Source: Oikopleura dioica (lineage: Eukaryota > Chordata > Appendicularia > Copelata > Oikopleuridae). Taken from it: a stretch of 64,000 nucleotides of DNA. The DNA lies in NCBI GenBank assembly GCA_907165135.1, contig OU015569.1, positions 3,472,001 through 3,536,000 on the forward strand. The letters are read 5' to 3'. This document shows positions 21,017 to 33,900 of the stretch, piece by piece. The position numbers were made by a program, and so were the translations under genes. The notes under the pieces were generated by a model. The model did not search any database and was not told the DNA's origin. It saw only the letters and a list, made by a program, of their open reading frames with translations. Position 1 is the stretch's first letter. Each line of letters begins with the position of its first letter.

Positions 21017-24000
21017 CTACGTTCCATTGGTCCAAACTCGCTCCGAATTCAGCGAAAAACTGTTATCTTCTGTTAACTCGGTATAAGACTCACCCATCTT
21101 TTGAAGCTGCGCCAGCTGAATACTCAGCGAAGTTTCTGAAATGTTTCGGAGACGGGTGAGAACGTCCAAAGTCTTCCCGAGGAAGAGGCCTGATTTGTTT
21201 CTGTACTTTTTCTCGAAGTAAATTTGCAGCGACTCGATGTACTGTTCCTGAATTGTGTAGACTTGGGAGACTTCGCCGCGGATCTTGTCTGGGATGTTGC
21301 CACGATCGGGATTAAGCAAAATCAGCACCTGAAAATAAAATCAAACAGATGTCATAAAACCGGATGTTTCGTTTTCATAAAAGTATCGTTTTATCGGAAA
21401 TCTGTGTCATTAAGAGCGGAGCGATCAATTATGACAGAATTTGAGAACGCTGTGCTTTGCACATTCAGTCCGACCGAATTTAAGCCCAGTGTTGATAAGC
21501 AGCTGTAAGAGCGGGAAACATGGGTTGCTCCAGTTTACATATCTCTTAATAATTGTCAAACTATCAACCTTAAATAACACTTGTCAATCTATGTTGACAT
21601 GTTTCGATCACAAATTGGTAAAAAATAGACCCGGTATTGATATATCAAATATAAGTACAGTCAGATAGACTAGCGAATCAAGCTTTCTTCGAAAGATCTT
21701 CAAAAATAAACACGAAATCGATAAGATCAAAGAAGCGTTTCCCAAACTATACAGTGATTTCTACATCAAGAGATGTTTGATGCTACTTAATCAATAGCCA
21801 GGAGAAAACGGTGCCGAAGAAAGACGGGTTCGTTCAATTTTAAGTCACGTTCGCAGATGATTCTTGTGAACGCTTTGCCGTTTTATGAGCACTGGTCTCA
21901 TCTTGGCACGATTAAAGCACTGATCACACTTCTAACTCAGAAGTTCTTAGTCACGACTTTTAGTAGTCTCACACTTTCCGCCCATAGTCCCCATCATTCG
22001 GGTCATGCTTTTCAAAAATTATAGGGGAAAAACGTTCTCGACGTGATTCTCTCACGACTGATTCGGCGGTCCGACGCTTCAGATTCGCATGAATATCTAC
22101 GTTCTGTCAAATCTCAGTATTATCTCAAGAATAACTTACCATCAGAATCGCGCATACAGACTTATCAAGTTTCAGCCTGTCAATACGGTCCCAAATGTCG
22201 AACATCGCTAAATCAAACGTTACTGTAATTGAATTTTTAAGAAACACACTCACGTTCAACCATCTCCTGCCGAAGGCCACATTTGAAGAAGTCCGTTTTA
22301 CTCCTCCACTCTCCGTCAAGCCACCTAAAGACATAAGTTAGTGGGTAAACATAATCATTGGCGAATAATTATTTATCTTGCTCTTTGATTTTGACCTACA
22401 TTGTGGAGAAGTATTTAATAATACTAATTATAGCCATTGTTGACCATAATTATTAACGATTATATTGACAAAGTTAGCCGGCAAATCCTTCAGCAGATTT
22501 GTGGTAAAGATATCTTTCAAAAAGTAGCAGTTGGCAATTTATGAGAATTTGGTTAAAATTAATAGGCGGATACGGCATAATTTATTCCATAAATAGAGAA
22601 GAATATTGACGATTATGTGTATATATAAAATATTCCATGAGAATATTTACCTAACAACTGGCTCTTTGCCACCATTTTTTTTATCGAAGGAGGGATTATA
22701 AGTTGTAGAATTGAACATAACCATAGACTCTGAAAAGTTGTCATAAGCACTTGCAGTGGTGGTGTTTTGTAACATAAGCTACAGTTGGTGGAAAGCCTTC
22801 TACCGTACGGCACTGGTCAAGTGAAAGGGCGTACCTGCTAGACTTTCCTTGAAGAGCCAAATGCGCATATCACGCGAGAGCTTGTGGACCCCAGGCAGGA
22901 AGTTCATGAATTTAATGATACGTTTTGTCTTGAAAAAAGCCATCTCCAAGAAGAAGTCGAGGCGCATCTTCTCAATCCCTTTCAACTCATCAAACTCCTC
23001 GGAACATTGTGATGCACCGGACAGATAAGACTGGAACGTCTGAAAGATTAATTATTTTTCTGCATGAGTGGCGATTGTATGAAGGTAAGGACGCGGATCT
23101 GCGGGTAGATAAACGCAACTTTAGCATTTTTTTACATAATGACCATAAAAGCACTGACTTCCCGACGGTGAAAAGCAAAAGTCCAAGTCGAGAACGGGTT
23201 CAGAAAGAATAAATATGAAATTCACTCTTTTACTTGTTTAGCAAACTCAAATATTGTCTCGGAAAGCGTTTTCCGAATCGGCTATTTTGGGAGATATTTA
23301 CTGCTCAAATACCAGGGCTAACTCGAGATGTTGATTTGGAAGTTTCTACAATGAACTCGTACACCGATCCTATTCTGGCTCGATGAAGCAAAGGAAAACG
23401 ATCTTACAGTTTCCTTCTTAAATGATAAGCTGAAGTACTAACCGGCTTTTCTACACCTTCCGTTGCTGCCTCCCACGAGCGGCGAACATTTGCCAAAAGG
23501 TTTTGGACACGTTCAGGAAGCTGTTTCGAAGTGACCGAAAGATTCTGTTTTTTAGTACGGTTGATGTACTCGCTCCGCATTCCCATGCTCATGCACTTGT
23601 TCAATCGACACCACTGGCAACGTGGTCTGTAGTCAAAGTCAACTGGACACACTTGTTTCCCAGTTTTGCAGTGGTAGATCAGTCCTAGACAAGAAATAAA
23701 TAATCAGCAGCAATTATATCTCTACCTTTGATAATTGCACGTCGAAAGAAATTCTTGCATCCTTCGCAGGAAAGCACATTGTAGTGGAAGCCGGTCGCTT
23801 TGGAATTGCAGATAGAGCATCGCTCGGAGCCGAATAACTTCGGAGCAGGTCCCTTCCGCGATCTGTAATATTCATTATTATTCTTTCCTACATTAATATT
23901 AAGCCACATTTGCCCGATAGCTTGACGGTACAAGCCCGAGGCGAATCTAGGACATTCGATAATGGAACGACCACACTCTATCGGCGCGTGATAAGTTATT

Positions 24001-24440
24001 AAAGCTTCAATTAAAAATTTATATAATGCAACTTGGAATCAAGCCCTGTTAAAGCTCTTAGAACAAATCGTAATTTAGTTCTTATTAGTTTATCCGCAGC
24101 AGTGAGAAATATTCTTACCTCTTTGGTGGAAGAATTTGCTTTATCGCTGTCTCAAAGGTACCAGACGGATTCACCCTGCGAAGCTCAATAGAGCTCAGCG
24201 ACGATGGAATTGAGCTTCGCACTGGGCTGTCATCGACTTCGACGTCCACTTCTTCTTTGCATTTCAAAGGAGCGACAACTGACGACCCACGATATGCTAA
24301 AAAAAGTTTGATTTTGTATCAATAATTTTTGCGCATTATTTTTTTAACAATTAGAAAAAGCGGAAGTATGTAGATCGTTTTGTCTCAATATTCGATCGAT
24401 TTTTACCTGGATTACTGACGATAACTGATCGTCTCGCCAT
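21017..24440 (-). CDS. Nuclear receptor, NR1H (LXR/FXR)-like
   Basis: A ligand-type nuclear receptor. The start [11 protein letters not shown] at 24440 is followed by a Ser/acid-rich A/B region. Zinc finger 1 is [21 protein letters not shown], with the P-box reading [10 protein letters not shown]. Zinc finger 2 is [19 protein letters not shown], followed by the GMR box. The ligand-binding domain is spread over several exons, with [12 protein letters not shown] in helix 3-4, a [14 protein letters not shown] segment, YIESLQIYF and a late-helix block [12 protein letters not shown]. The [11 protein letters not shown] and RRxxIKG patterns are closest to LXR/FXR as I remember them. The Asn replacing Gly in the P-box is unusual. 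No clear AF-2 helix is seen before the stop at 21017. Confidence 0.85.
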
Positions 24441-27400
24441 CTCACGTCGAGAGATAGAGCGATCGATCGATTTTTTCGATGCTCTTCTGACTGTAACCCT
24501 AGTTCACCCTCGCACGATCAATTCAGTGATTCTGTCAGTCGTTCTCTTCTCTTCTAAAATGAAAGGTAAAAGCAGCAAACGCTTTCTTCTGGTAAAGAAT
24601 TGCTAAAGAGGGTAACATCAGTTTTTCTGTAGTTCGACCAATAAAAAACATTTTTAAAAAATCGAAAATCAACTTTAGAAGCTGCCCGTATATTCGTACC
24701 TACAACAAGCACCCGAAGCGTAATGGAACGCACATTTTAGACTAGTTTTGACAACTCACTGGCGTTTGGCCTCGCCAAGAAATTTGAACTGAGTGAGAGA
24801 CGAGAGTTTATAAGGCTGGTAGCTGACTAGTGATAAAGCGACTGATCCCCCAGGGCACTTATGCGGAAAAGAAAAGCGGAGATAGTTTATCCAGCAGTCA
24901 GGACGAGTCACAAGGTGATGGGGTTTGTCTGAAGGCTGAATACTGGATCAGGAACTAGTTGTAGAAAATTCTTATGATTAAACAAGCTCAAGTGAAAGAG
25001 CACTAAAGGATAGATCACCTAAAACAAGTTTTTTCTCTGTGACCTTATTTAAGAAGATGCATTGTATAAACTAACCTCTCAACGTGATCTTAATGGAACT
25101 GTCATTTACGACTGACGGCGTGCCGAGAGTAAGCCGAGTTGCTTTAAATTGCTGATTGCTTTAAATTTCTACGAATTCGATTCTCTTAAAACTTGCTTTC
25201 GAGGTTATTGTTTGCATTCATTGGTATAGAATGGGCCTTGGCACAAACCCTACGCTCAATTGGGGTATGGGTACCTCGGGGGCAAAGTATAATTCAAGAA
25301 CTCGCTGATTCTTGCTACCAGCGAACCTATTTCGATTCTTCCCTAATAGACACATCTGATAAAAGATGCCACTGTAATCCCTGCTGTTCAACTTGCCTTA
25401 TTTCTCGTGAATGAATCCCTTCGCTAAAAAGGCGGATGTAAACGCTGACAAGGCATCACAAATGGGCTAATAAGACGCAGAATAGAAAACTAATTTTCAA
25501 CTGATTAAAGATAGATCAAATGCTCTCTCACAAAAGAATGATTGCAATCTATTTCCGCAAGAAAATGGTTGTTTACACAAACCCATAATAAAAAAGGTGG
25601 CCCCAGCAATACTAAGAACATTGATTGCCATAAAATTCGACTTACGATTTAGGAGGTACACTCGCAGACTTGGTAGCTCACTAGTTTCTTCTTGTCTCTT
25701 AATTTTTTTTTATCTGAGGCTTGTTCTATCTTCGTATGGCTCTCGTGATCGCTCTCGTATTTTTAGGACAACCTTGGCGAGGTTATTCGCGACTGTCTGA
25801 TTTTCGCCGCGAGTAACTGAGGTGGTTTGTTGGACTCAGGTTAGATTTGATGCTGCGGCCCACGCAAAAGAAAAACGAGTGAGAGAAAGAGGGAGCTCGG
25901 GAGAGGGCCAGCCCCAGCCTCATTGATAGCTCGGCTCAATTCTCTCCTAAAGATACCTCTCCGTCACCACTCTCTAAAATTTAGACTAGCTAAACGCACG
26001 CCCGAATTAACTAAGGAATAATGACGCAGCTCCCAAGTTTTCATCAAAAGTGGCCTTTTATCTTTCAAAGTTATGTTTTCACAAGAAATCACGCTTGCTC
26101 GAATAAACATTATGCTTATAATTTTCGCTAAGATTGAGAAATGATTTCCTATCATTAAAAGGAAACATACCGAGCCTTGGAAGGACGAGATGGGACCGGA
26201 GAAGACGGTTACAGTTGCGCAGTACAAAAAATATATAATATATATATTAATATATAATTATAATTTATAAGTTCGCGGAAGTCAGCTTTGAGAATATAGA
26301 CTTATGAGAATGTATCCTCGTTCAAGCTTTCTTCAATCAATTGAGAAAGTAGAAATGGAAGGAGGTAACCGGCAAAGCTCCTCGCTGGCAGCAAGCCAGT
26401 AGAGCTTGTCTGGTTAATAGGGTTACGTTTTGCCAAAAACGGTTTTGGAAATTTTGCCGACCATTCAATTTATCAATGGTCTATTGTTCTTTAAAAGGAA
26501 TTTACTGAAAATTACTAGCTAATATTTGACACTATGTGACATAGCAAAGTGGACGATTCTTTGTTGCTAATATTCTTATCAGTAAATCGACGAATGTTAT
26601 AAGTAAATTTTCAAAAGAGTAAATGAGTTGCACTAAAAATTGTCCAAGAGCTGATAAAATATTATTTAGAAAAGTTGCACTAGGGAAAATTGCTGTAATG
26701 AACTTCTCTTCAATATATAACGAATTATGACGCCATCGATTAATTATAAAGTCGAGCTATTATCTTTCAACCGGCAACACGAGTTGCTAGAAATCGCGCA
26801 GAAGTGAAGTAACTGCAGTAATTTACTGCCTCAAGGCCGGACGAGGAAAGTTCATTTTTAAGGTGGAATACTGAAGAGCGTCTAGTAGACTGATTTCTTC
26901 AGGAAGAAGTTCTTCAGTAAAAATTGTAAAATATAAATTAAAATCTTATTCATGAAAAAATGATTCGTTAATCCCTTCGAGACATATTTATTTCAAGTCC
27001 GCGTTAAAATTTGTTAAAGAAGTGGAAGCTGATCTTTTTTCTGAACATTCAGGGTTGGCGCAGGAAAGAATGAGGAATATAAGGTAATTCAAGTATCTCT
27101 AAGTCCGTAAGGAGACTCTCCGAGGGAGCAGTCAAAACAATCTTAAGACATTTAAACTATCACGTGCTCAGCGCGCTCAGTCGGGTTATGTTCGCTCTTC
27201 CGTGGATCGGGGATCGTAGCCCGCGTTTTCTCCGTGAGTAGAACCGATCCGGCGTGCTATTCTTGTTGACGGCGAAAGAAATGCCTTGGAGCAGGGTTTT
27301 TGCCGTATAAAAATACTTAGGCGGCGGAACTGCTTTACGAGCAGATTTATGACACCCTTCAAGAAAGTCTGTATATAAAAAGACTGCTGATATAATTTTT

Positions 27401-28943
27401 AATCTTTTCATTATTTTTAAGTCTTCGAAATTCAACTAATTACTTCTTTAAGAAATTACTTCTTTATTTAATAAACGAATATTCATCAATGGAACGGCGA
27501 AAATGAAATCGACTGAAAATGAGTATCTTCAAATTGCCTTTTGAGAACAAGAAATGTAGACAAGTAATTCTCGTAGAAATAGAGGCGAAATTATGGATAG
27601 TGTATGCCGCATAGAAATACTGCGTTTGATAACTCAATAACATAGAAATAATTGTCCCGAAAACATTCTACGAAAGGAACTACCTAGGTATATTTTGAAA
27701 CATATCTATCTGAAGAACAACAATGTTAAACAGCTCGCTGATCAGAAAATTAGACAATGTACAATAAGTGGTATGTAAACGATATGCACGAGTTGAGCAA
27801 GTATTGCAAACATATGAACGTTATTCTGAGCAAGGGTTCACAGCCAGCAATGTAACATCGCCGATGCTAAATTCCATTGATTAGAACGTCGAGTGTAATA
27901 AAAGAACGTCGAGGAATACTTCTTGGCAGCCGCGTTTCTATTCAACATGGCCGCCTTAGATAACATTCCTTGAAGCTGCTTTATTTTTTGAAAGAGTAAT
28001 TTCTAACCAGAGTTCTCTCTGTAGAGTTCAGCAATCAACGCTTGAAATTGCCAGTTCCAATGGACACATGTTTTCTCTCTGAAATGTTGGCCATGGGAAG
28101 AGGTAGTTCCAATTTTTGATTGTCAAAAAAACGCTTGCAAGCGCCTCTGTCGATCGTGCCAGACTTGCCGGGGCACTAGCTTGAAGGACTGAGGGCTCTC
28201 TAAGTAAAGTCAGCCTGCTCCATACTAGTTCCACGCTCGGTACTGGTAAACTGTTTTTTATTCTTTTTTTGGCTATTTAGCCAAGATGTTTAGAGGGAGC
28301 TGCGTTGGATCCGCCGTTTTGCGAGTTTATAAAGCGAGTTTCGGATCGCGATCGCCCAAAAACACGGCAGCTAAGAATGTCCAACCGCCGTTGTATTTTT
28401 GAAGCCGTCAACGAGCCCCTTCTCTCCATTTCTGACCCTACCTGATCTCTCTATCCGCTAATCATTTTGTCTCTCTCGAGCAGGGACGGCACTAGAAGAT
28501 AACTTTTTGGATGCACTTCTGCCGCGCTCGACCAATGGAATTCGTCTTCAAGACACGAGGTGCGCCTCATCTGAAGTGGCGCCCCTTTTCTCTCTCTTCC
28601 CTGTGATTCTTATCACTGGAAATTGAAGATGGAGATGATTTGTCGTTTGCAAACGATCGAGTTATTGTCGGGTGAAAGCAAAGGACAACAAAACGAGAAA
28701 CAAGGTGGCGAATTCTCGATAATTTCGTTCGGGCGGAGAGTTTCTGCTCTCCTAGATCTCTTCGTTTTCTCTGAGTAGGTCTCTTGGCTGTAAGTTATGA
28801 AACTTTGCCAGTTAAAAAAAGTGATAGCTATGCCATGTGCCAAGCTTCAGCCAATCGCAGAGAGTAAGAACTGTTCTGACTCAGCGATGTCTTCTTGAGC
28901 CAATCGGCGGCGCTAAGGAAGCTGTTATTCTTGTCTAACAGAC
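24441..28943. other. 4.5 kb region without recognisable genes, upstream of the nuclear receptor
   Basis: No convincing exon, tRNA or TIR element was found on either strand. There is an AT dinucleotide-rich patch near 26226-26275 and a GATCGATCGAT-like run near 24460. Plausible cis-regulatory DNA for the receptor; this is inference from its size in an otherwise dense genome. Confidence 0.4.
26226..26275. repeat. AT-rich low-complexity tract
   Basis: About 50 bases of alternating and imperfect TA/AT sequence, without TIRs. Confidence 0.7.
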
Positions 28944-29333
28944 ATGTCAAGTCCAACAAGCATCTCTTGCTCTGCTGGGAATAAGAGAGATGATGCATAC
29001 TCGTGTGGAATTGGCTTCTGTATTCAAATTGATGACAACGAGGACACAAGAAGATTCACGATTTTCAACGCGAAAGTTTTGGATGTGCGGTTTTACGCAA
29101 ACAACAAGGTAGGCTGTTCACTTTATTCTGGGTGGAGAATATTTTTGAGAATATTCACAAAGTCGAAAACGTCAGTAAACTTATTGTACATCGGGACAGG
29201 TGCAAGGCGAATGCTTCCTGGCTCGCGGAAATCGCAGACCACACCGTGTTCTCTTAGATCCCGAAACACTGCCTTCGGCTCTGGCTTCCCGCTTGTCAGA
29301 GTGAAGCTTTTCTGGTGTCAATCAAATTCTTAA
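28944..29333 (+). CDS. Possible short plus-strand ORF overlapping the 3' end of kynureninase
   Basis: The ATG at 28944 follows TTGTCTAACAG-AC and opens MSSPTSISCSAGNKRDD, with a protein-like stretch RRFTIFNAKVLDVRFYANNK ending at a GTAGG donor (about 29108). Two CCAAT boxes (near 28851 and 28898) lie upstream. Beyond 29123 the frame is antisense to kynureninase exons and probably not coding. No family recognised. Confidence 0.22.
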   Translation: MSSPTSISCSAGNKRDDAYSCGIGFCIQIDDNEDTRRFTIFNAKVLDVRFYANNKVGCSLYSGWRIFLRIFTKSKTSVNLLYIGTGARRMLPGSRKSQTTPCSLRSRNTAFGSGFPLVRVKLFWCQSNS

Positions 29334-30993
29334 TTGCCAAAGAAACTACTAATCCATTTCGGTTTATCTATCATTCTAGTTAGACACTTTCCTTACTTGA
29401 CATCCTCTACTATCGACATCAGTATGTGGAGTAATGAAGGTGATTCGTGATCCAACAACTGCTCTCAAGAGTGATATAAGGTAACCTGAAAGGAGTTTTC
29501 CCACCGCTTCGAATTGACTCATTGAATGTCTGTTGAAAACTAAAATTAAAAAATTATATCAATTGCTATTCGCGCAAGAACTACGTTCTAATGGTGCGAC
29601 TAGCGTCGCCATTTGAATAGGAGGTGGGTTACCAAGTCGAAACTCGCTTATTCCACCAGAACCGTCCCAATTGTTATCCATCTTGAAATAAAGCCTGTTA
29701 AAAATTAAAACTAAAAAGCAATTGCCTTGAAGCGGGAATCAAGCTTGTGTCCCCACCAGCCTCTTGATTTTATCAGCGCTAAATAAAGCTTCATATAAAG
29801 AGTTCAAAATGAATTCTTACTTTTTGCATCAATTGAGGAATGGAGAAACGCTCCACCAACAGTTCCGGGACTCCCATTCAAATACTTATATCCGCACCAA
29901 ACGGCAAAATCAGCTTTCCAGTCATGCAACTTTAATTCTATATTTCCAATACCGTGTGCACAATCTCGTGTCAAGTTCAGCAAAAAATATCTTCTCGATA
30001 AATGACTTTTTCATCTTTATTTTTTGCTAAGAACTTTTCCTAGTCCACAATAGGCTCCAACATTATGGGCTGCAGAGATGATTTCTTCAATATTGAAAAC
30101 TTGACCGGTAAAATATTGAACAGGTGGCCAAAGGACTAAAGCTAATTCATCACCAGTCTCTTCGATGGCGTGCAGAATATCTTCATGATCCAGAGTGTGC
30201 CTCCCTTCTTTTGGACTGATTTCCATAAGGCATTCATCTTGAAAATAGAGGATTTCAGGATCTATAATTTTTGAGTACCTGGGTCAAGCCCTGCTAGTTC
30301 AATTCTAGAGGCCACTAGATAGTAATCCGAAGGAAAAGCATGCTTCTCAATTATAATCTTTCGCCGTCGTCCACTTGGCTTATAGAATGCAAGCAGAAGA
30401 AGCTGAAGATTAACACTGATCGTTGTTCAAGCTTGAAATCAAGGAAAAAAATCTCAATTTTTATTGAACCGATCCTGAGGCTATTCATTAAAGCAACTTC
30501 GCCAGCTTTGGCGCCTACAATCGGCAATATAAGATTTTGTATTTCCTCATCACAAAGAGCGGCAGGAAGATATCCTTGAAAATGGCAATTCATCCCCTTT
30601 ACTTTCCAGTTTTCTAAAACTGATGTTATGTGGCTCGCAGTCGCTTTTGGTTGACATCCTAGAGAATTCCCGTTAAAGTCTTAGACGGCGATACTCTTTG
30701 GGTTTTGCTTTCATATTCTTATGGAAGTATAGCCGTTCATATTGCTTCCTTGTTTTCATCATCAAATTGTTTGACGAGGTCTTTGATTTTGGGGATAAAA
30801 TAGTGTCCCCGCAAGTATCCCAGGGGATTCGTTTCATCCAATTTCGCCGCGAATCCGCGCGTCCGATTCTCTAAAAATGCCTCTCACTTCTAATGAAACA
30901 TATGCTCGACTTACCAGATGTCACGCAACCTTCGTGAACTGCATCATCAATCAAAATTTCGAGATCGCGAATTTCCGCCGTCACTTCTCTCAT
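29123..30993 (-). CDS. KYNU: Kynureninase
   Basis: A cytosolic PLP-dependent hydrolase of the kynurenine (tryptophan) pathway; it cleaves kynurenine or 3-hydroxykynurenine to anthranilate or 3-hydroxyanthranilate plus alanine. Exons in order: [81 protein letters not shown] with [12 protein letters not shown], and [18 protein letters not shown]. Next is the PLP-lysine segment [17 protein letters not shown], and last [19 protein letters not shown]. The stop is at 29123. The start at 30993 is the only in-frame ATG before the conserved block. Introns are short. The gene is divergent from the C2H2 gene across 5.3 kb. Confidence 0.93.
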
Positions 30994-33900
30994 TGTTGTT
31001 CCCGGCACTTTGATGAGGAAAGTATTTTTCCAATCAGAAGTTTCTGCTAGAATTTACGGCTGTTTTGCGATGAGAAATAATAAACACTCCCATTTGTTAT
31101 GTCTCATAAAAAATCTAACTTGGTTGAGATTGTTGATGTAGATTGCCTTGTTTCTTGCCAGAGTTGTTCTTTTCATAGAGATTGTACAGTTGAGCGTTAG
31201 ATTTTCTTAATGATCGAAAATGTCCAGGCTCTAGACTTATTTCGCATGAGCGCGTGCATTCGATTATGCAGATGCTTCTGGCCGCGAGGAGATCACAGAA
31301 TAGGCCAGTCGGGTTTCATTGATACCCTGCAGTGATGTCAAAGCCGCTCGCCGCGGGGTATCGCAGGCACCCGCACTCCGCCCGTCTCCGTTTTTGTAAT
31401 CGCTCTGGGGCAAATCTCACTGACCCTCAGGCGAGTAAACGAGGTCATATTGATGCGCGCTCTCCAATTTGCTCCATATCTTGTGTCCCGTCGATATTAA
31501 GAAAAGAAGGATGAAAGAATCGCAGTTAGCGGCCACTCGGCTTGACCCCCTTTCTCCCCAAAATAGGTTAGCTGAGTGTGCTTGACACGATTACGAGTCA
31601 CACGGGAAATCCGACGAGAAAAGTAAACAAGCCTGCTCTTTGAAATAATTCGAGTATCATCGCCTAAGCAATCCTTCCAAAGCAGTCTCTTCTAGTGAAA
31701 TCATGTTTTCTTGCCTTTTGAAAGTGACATTTTGGATTCTTGCGCAGTGAATTTCTTGCGTCGAATAATTCAGAATAAATTCTTTCCGCCAAAAGTTGTT
31801 TAATGTTAGCGCAACGTCCGCTTCGGCGCTATAAATAAGAAAAGCCTGTTTATTTGGCTTTAGCTCCACCAGTGCACCACCTCCGGAATCCTTTCTTTAA
31901 TTCTAGAGCCGTTTATATAGTCGTTTAAAGATATTGGACACGAATAACTTTTAAGAGAGAAGATTCTTCTTGTTAAAGGTAACTTGGATTGAATTTCAAT
32001 ATAGGATGATCACGGGGAGCATAATCTCTATCATCTATTCGAGCGTTAAATACCCAGAATCTAACATCGCACGAGTTTTCTAGCAGTTGCTTGTTGAAGT
32101 TGAAATTTATGAGAAAAAACGCTTGATCGATTCTATCGAGGCGCATAACAAAGAGTGACTAAAAAGAAATAGAGAACTGATAAGATGGGAAAGAAAATCA
32201 GTGGGGCCTAAAGCGAAGGAGCAATTTCGATAAAACGGAAAATTTGGAACAATAGAGTCTTCAAGCGCTAATGAGAGATAAAATGTCGTGACACAGGAGC
32301 TCCGTCCCGACGTTTTTAGAGATACCAATCCCCGAGTCCTGGAAAGTTATTTATTAAATAGCGCACGAATTCCAGATCTGCGATGCGATTGAAATGTTTA
32401 ACTTTGGTTTTGAAGGAAAAATGGTTGTGGGGAAGTAGCCAAGGCCCCGTCTAAGAATACTTATTTAAAAAGTGACAGAAAGTTCGATAATTTAGCGGTC
32501 ATCGGCATCGACATAACATAAATAAATAAGGCGCTTGAATTTATTCAACATAGTGCGCTCGAAAAGAGGGATGGCGATAGAAAGGAAAAGTGACAGAAGG
32601 CCCATGATGAGAGGCCGGGCATGTGATCGATTTCTGGTTTTGACTTAAAAAGAATATAGAGCTGGAGCTGGGCGCTAAATAACGCGCCAACTCCTTAATT
32701 CCGAGCCTCCATTTTCTCCCTCACCGTGTCTGGTAAAGGGAGTGAGAGTTATAGAGTGTGGTGATCGATCCGGGGCGCCAGCGGGATCACGGCTAATTCG
32801 TCTCTTAGAAGAATGATACTCAACCAGTGGTAGAATTCGAACACAAGAATCCACTTCGAGATCTTACCCCTCAAGAACACTCAGAGAACCTCTTCATCAC
32901 CTGCTGATCAACCATTTTAAAGAAACTCCGGAAAATCGACCTTCGATATCAAGCTAGAATTTTAACTCTAGAATGATTACAATTTTCAGGATAATCTCCA
33001 CTTTGTAATAGAAAAGTTATTTCCAAAACTCAATAAAAGCTCGTATCGAAATCTCAAGAATCTAAGGGCATTGATCCGTATAGAATATTTATGATATGTT
33101 TCGAACTTCGATGAAATCACAGAATAAGCGCTTCAGAGACATTTCGCTTTGCTTTTCTAGACTCACTTTTTGCGAATTTCAATTTCAAGATATTGACCAT
33201 ATTGTACTCGTATATATGATTTTGTTTTGTGCTTGTGGAAGAGACTTTCTGTACGTAGAGAGAGGGCTAGAAAGAGATATCTATTTTCCAGTAATTCTTG
33301 GCGAATGAAAAGACTTAAACTCAGCATCGATCTGCGCTGATTTGCGAGACAATAAAAAAGAAAGGCCCAATTTGTCGGAGAAATTTTATGGTTCCCGGGG
33401 AATCGATTTCCCCCTTTCAATTTTCGAAACGAATTGGACACTCGCCTCTGGCGTCAAACATTTGCGCTCATTTTGGGAACGAGGGTTGCACGCAGCACGA
33501 AATTTCTTCCCACCATGAGGCCTGACTATTCTTTGTTGGGCTGAAATCAAGGAAGAAACTTTCGTAAAATTAACGCTGATTAACTAATTTTGTTGAACGT
33601 TATCGTTGACGATCTGGGCGCAGCCGGTTATCGCTGAGTCTTTCTTTCTGAGGAAATTCTACACTTTCCCATGGACTTGAATCATTCAAGTTGAATCTCG
33701 TTATTGTCTGATTTCGAGAGTCGGCGACATCTCGGCACGCACGGCCGACGATTCTAGTGATAAGAGCAGTGATTCAACCGAAACGGTGAAAGCAGTCTCA
33801 GTGAGAGTGCGATAGTTCTTTCAACTAGCGGACCCAGGCTATAGATCATAAAGCTTCGCCCGGATCAATTTAAAACGTGATAAATTCTCATCAATGACCT

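Noticed and set aside
27160-27435. 91-codon minus-strand frame
   Set aside because: No domain, no splice partner and no neighbouring exon; treated as chance.
28281-28400. Short plus frame MFRGSCVGSAVLRVYKASF resembling a mitochondrial presequence
   Set aside because: It stops after about 40 codons with no donor or following exon.
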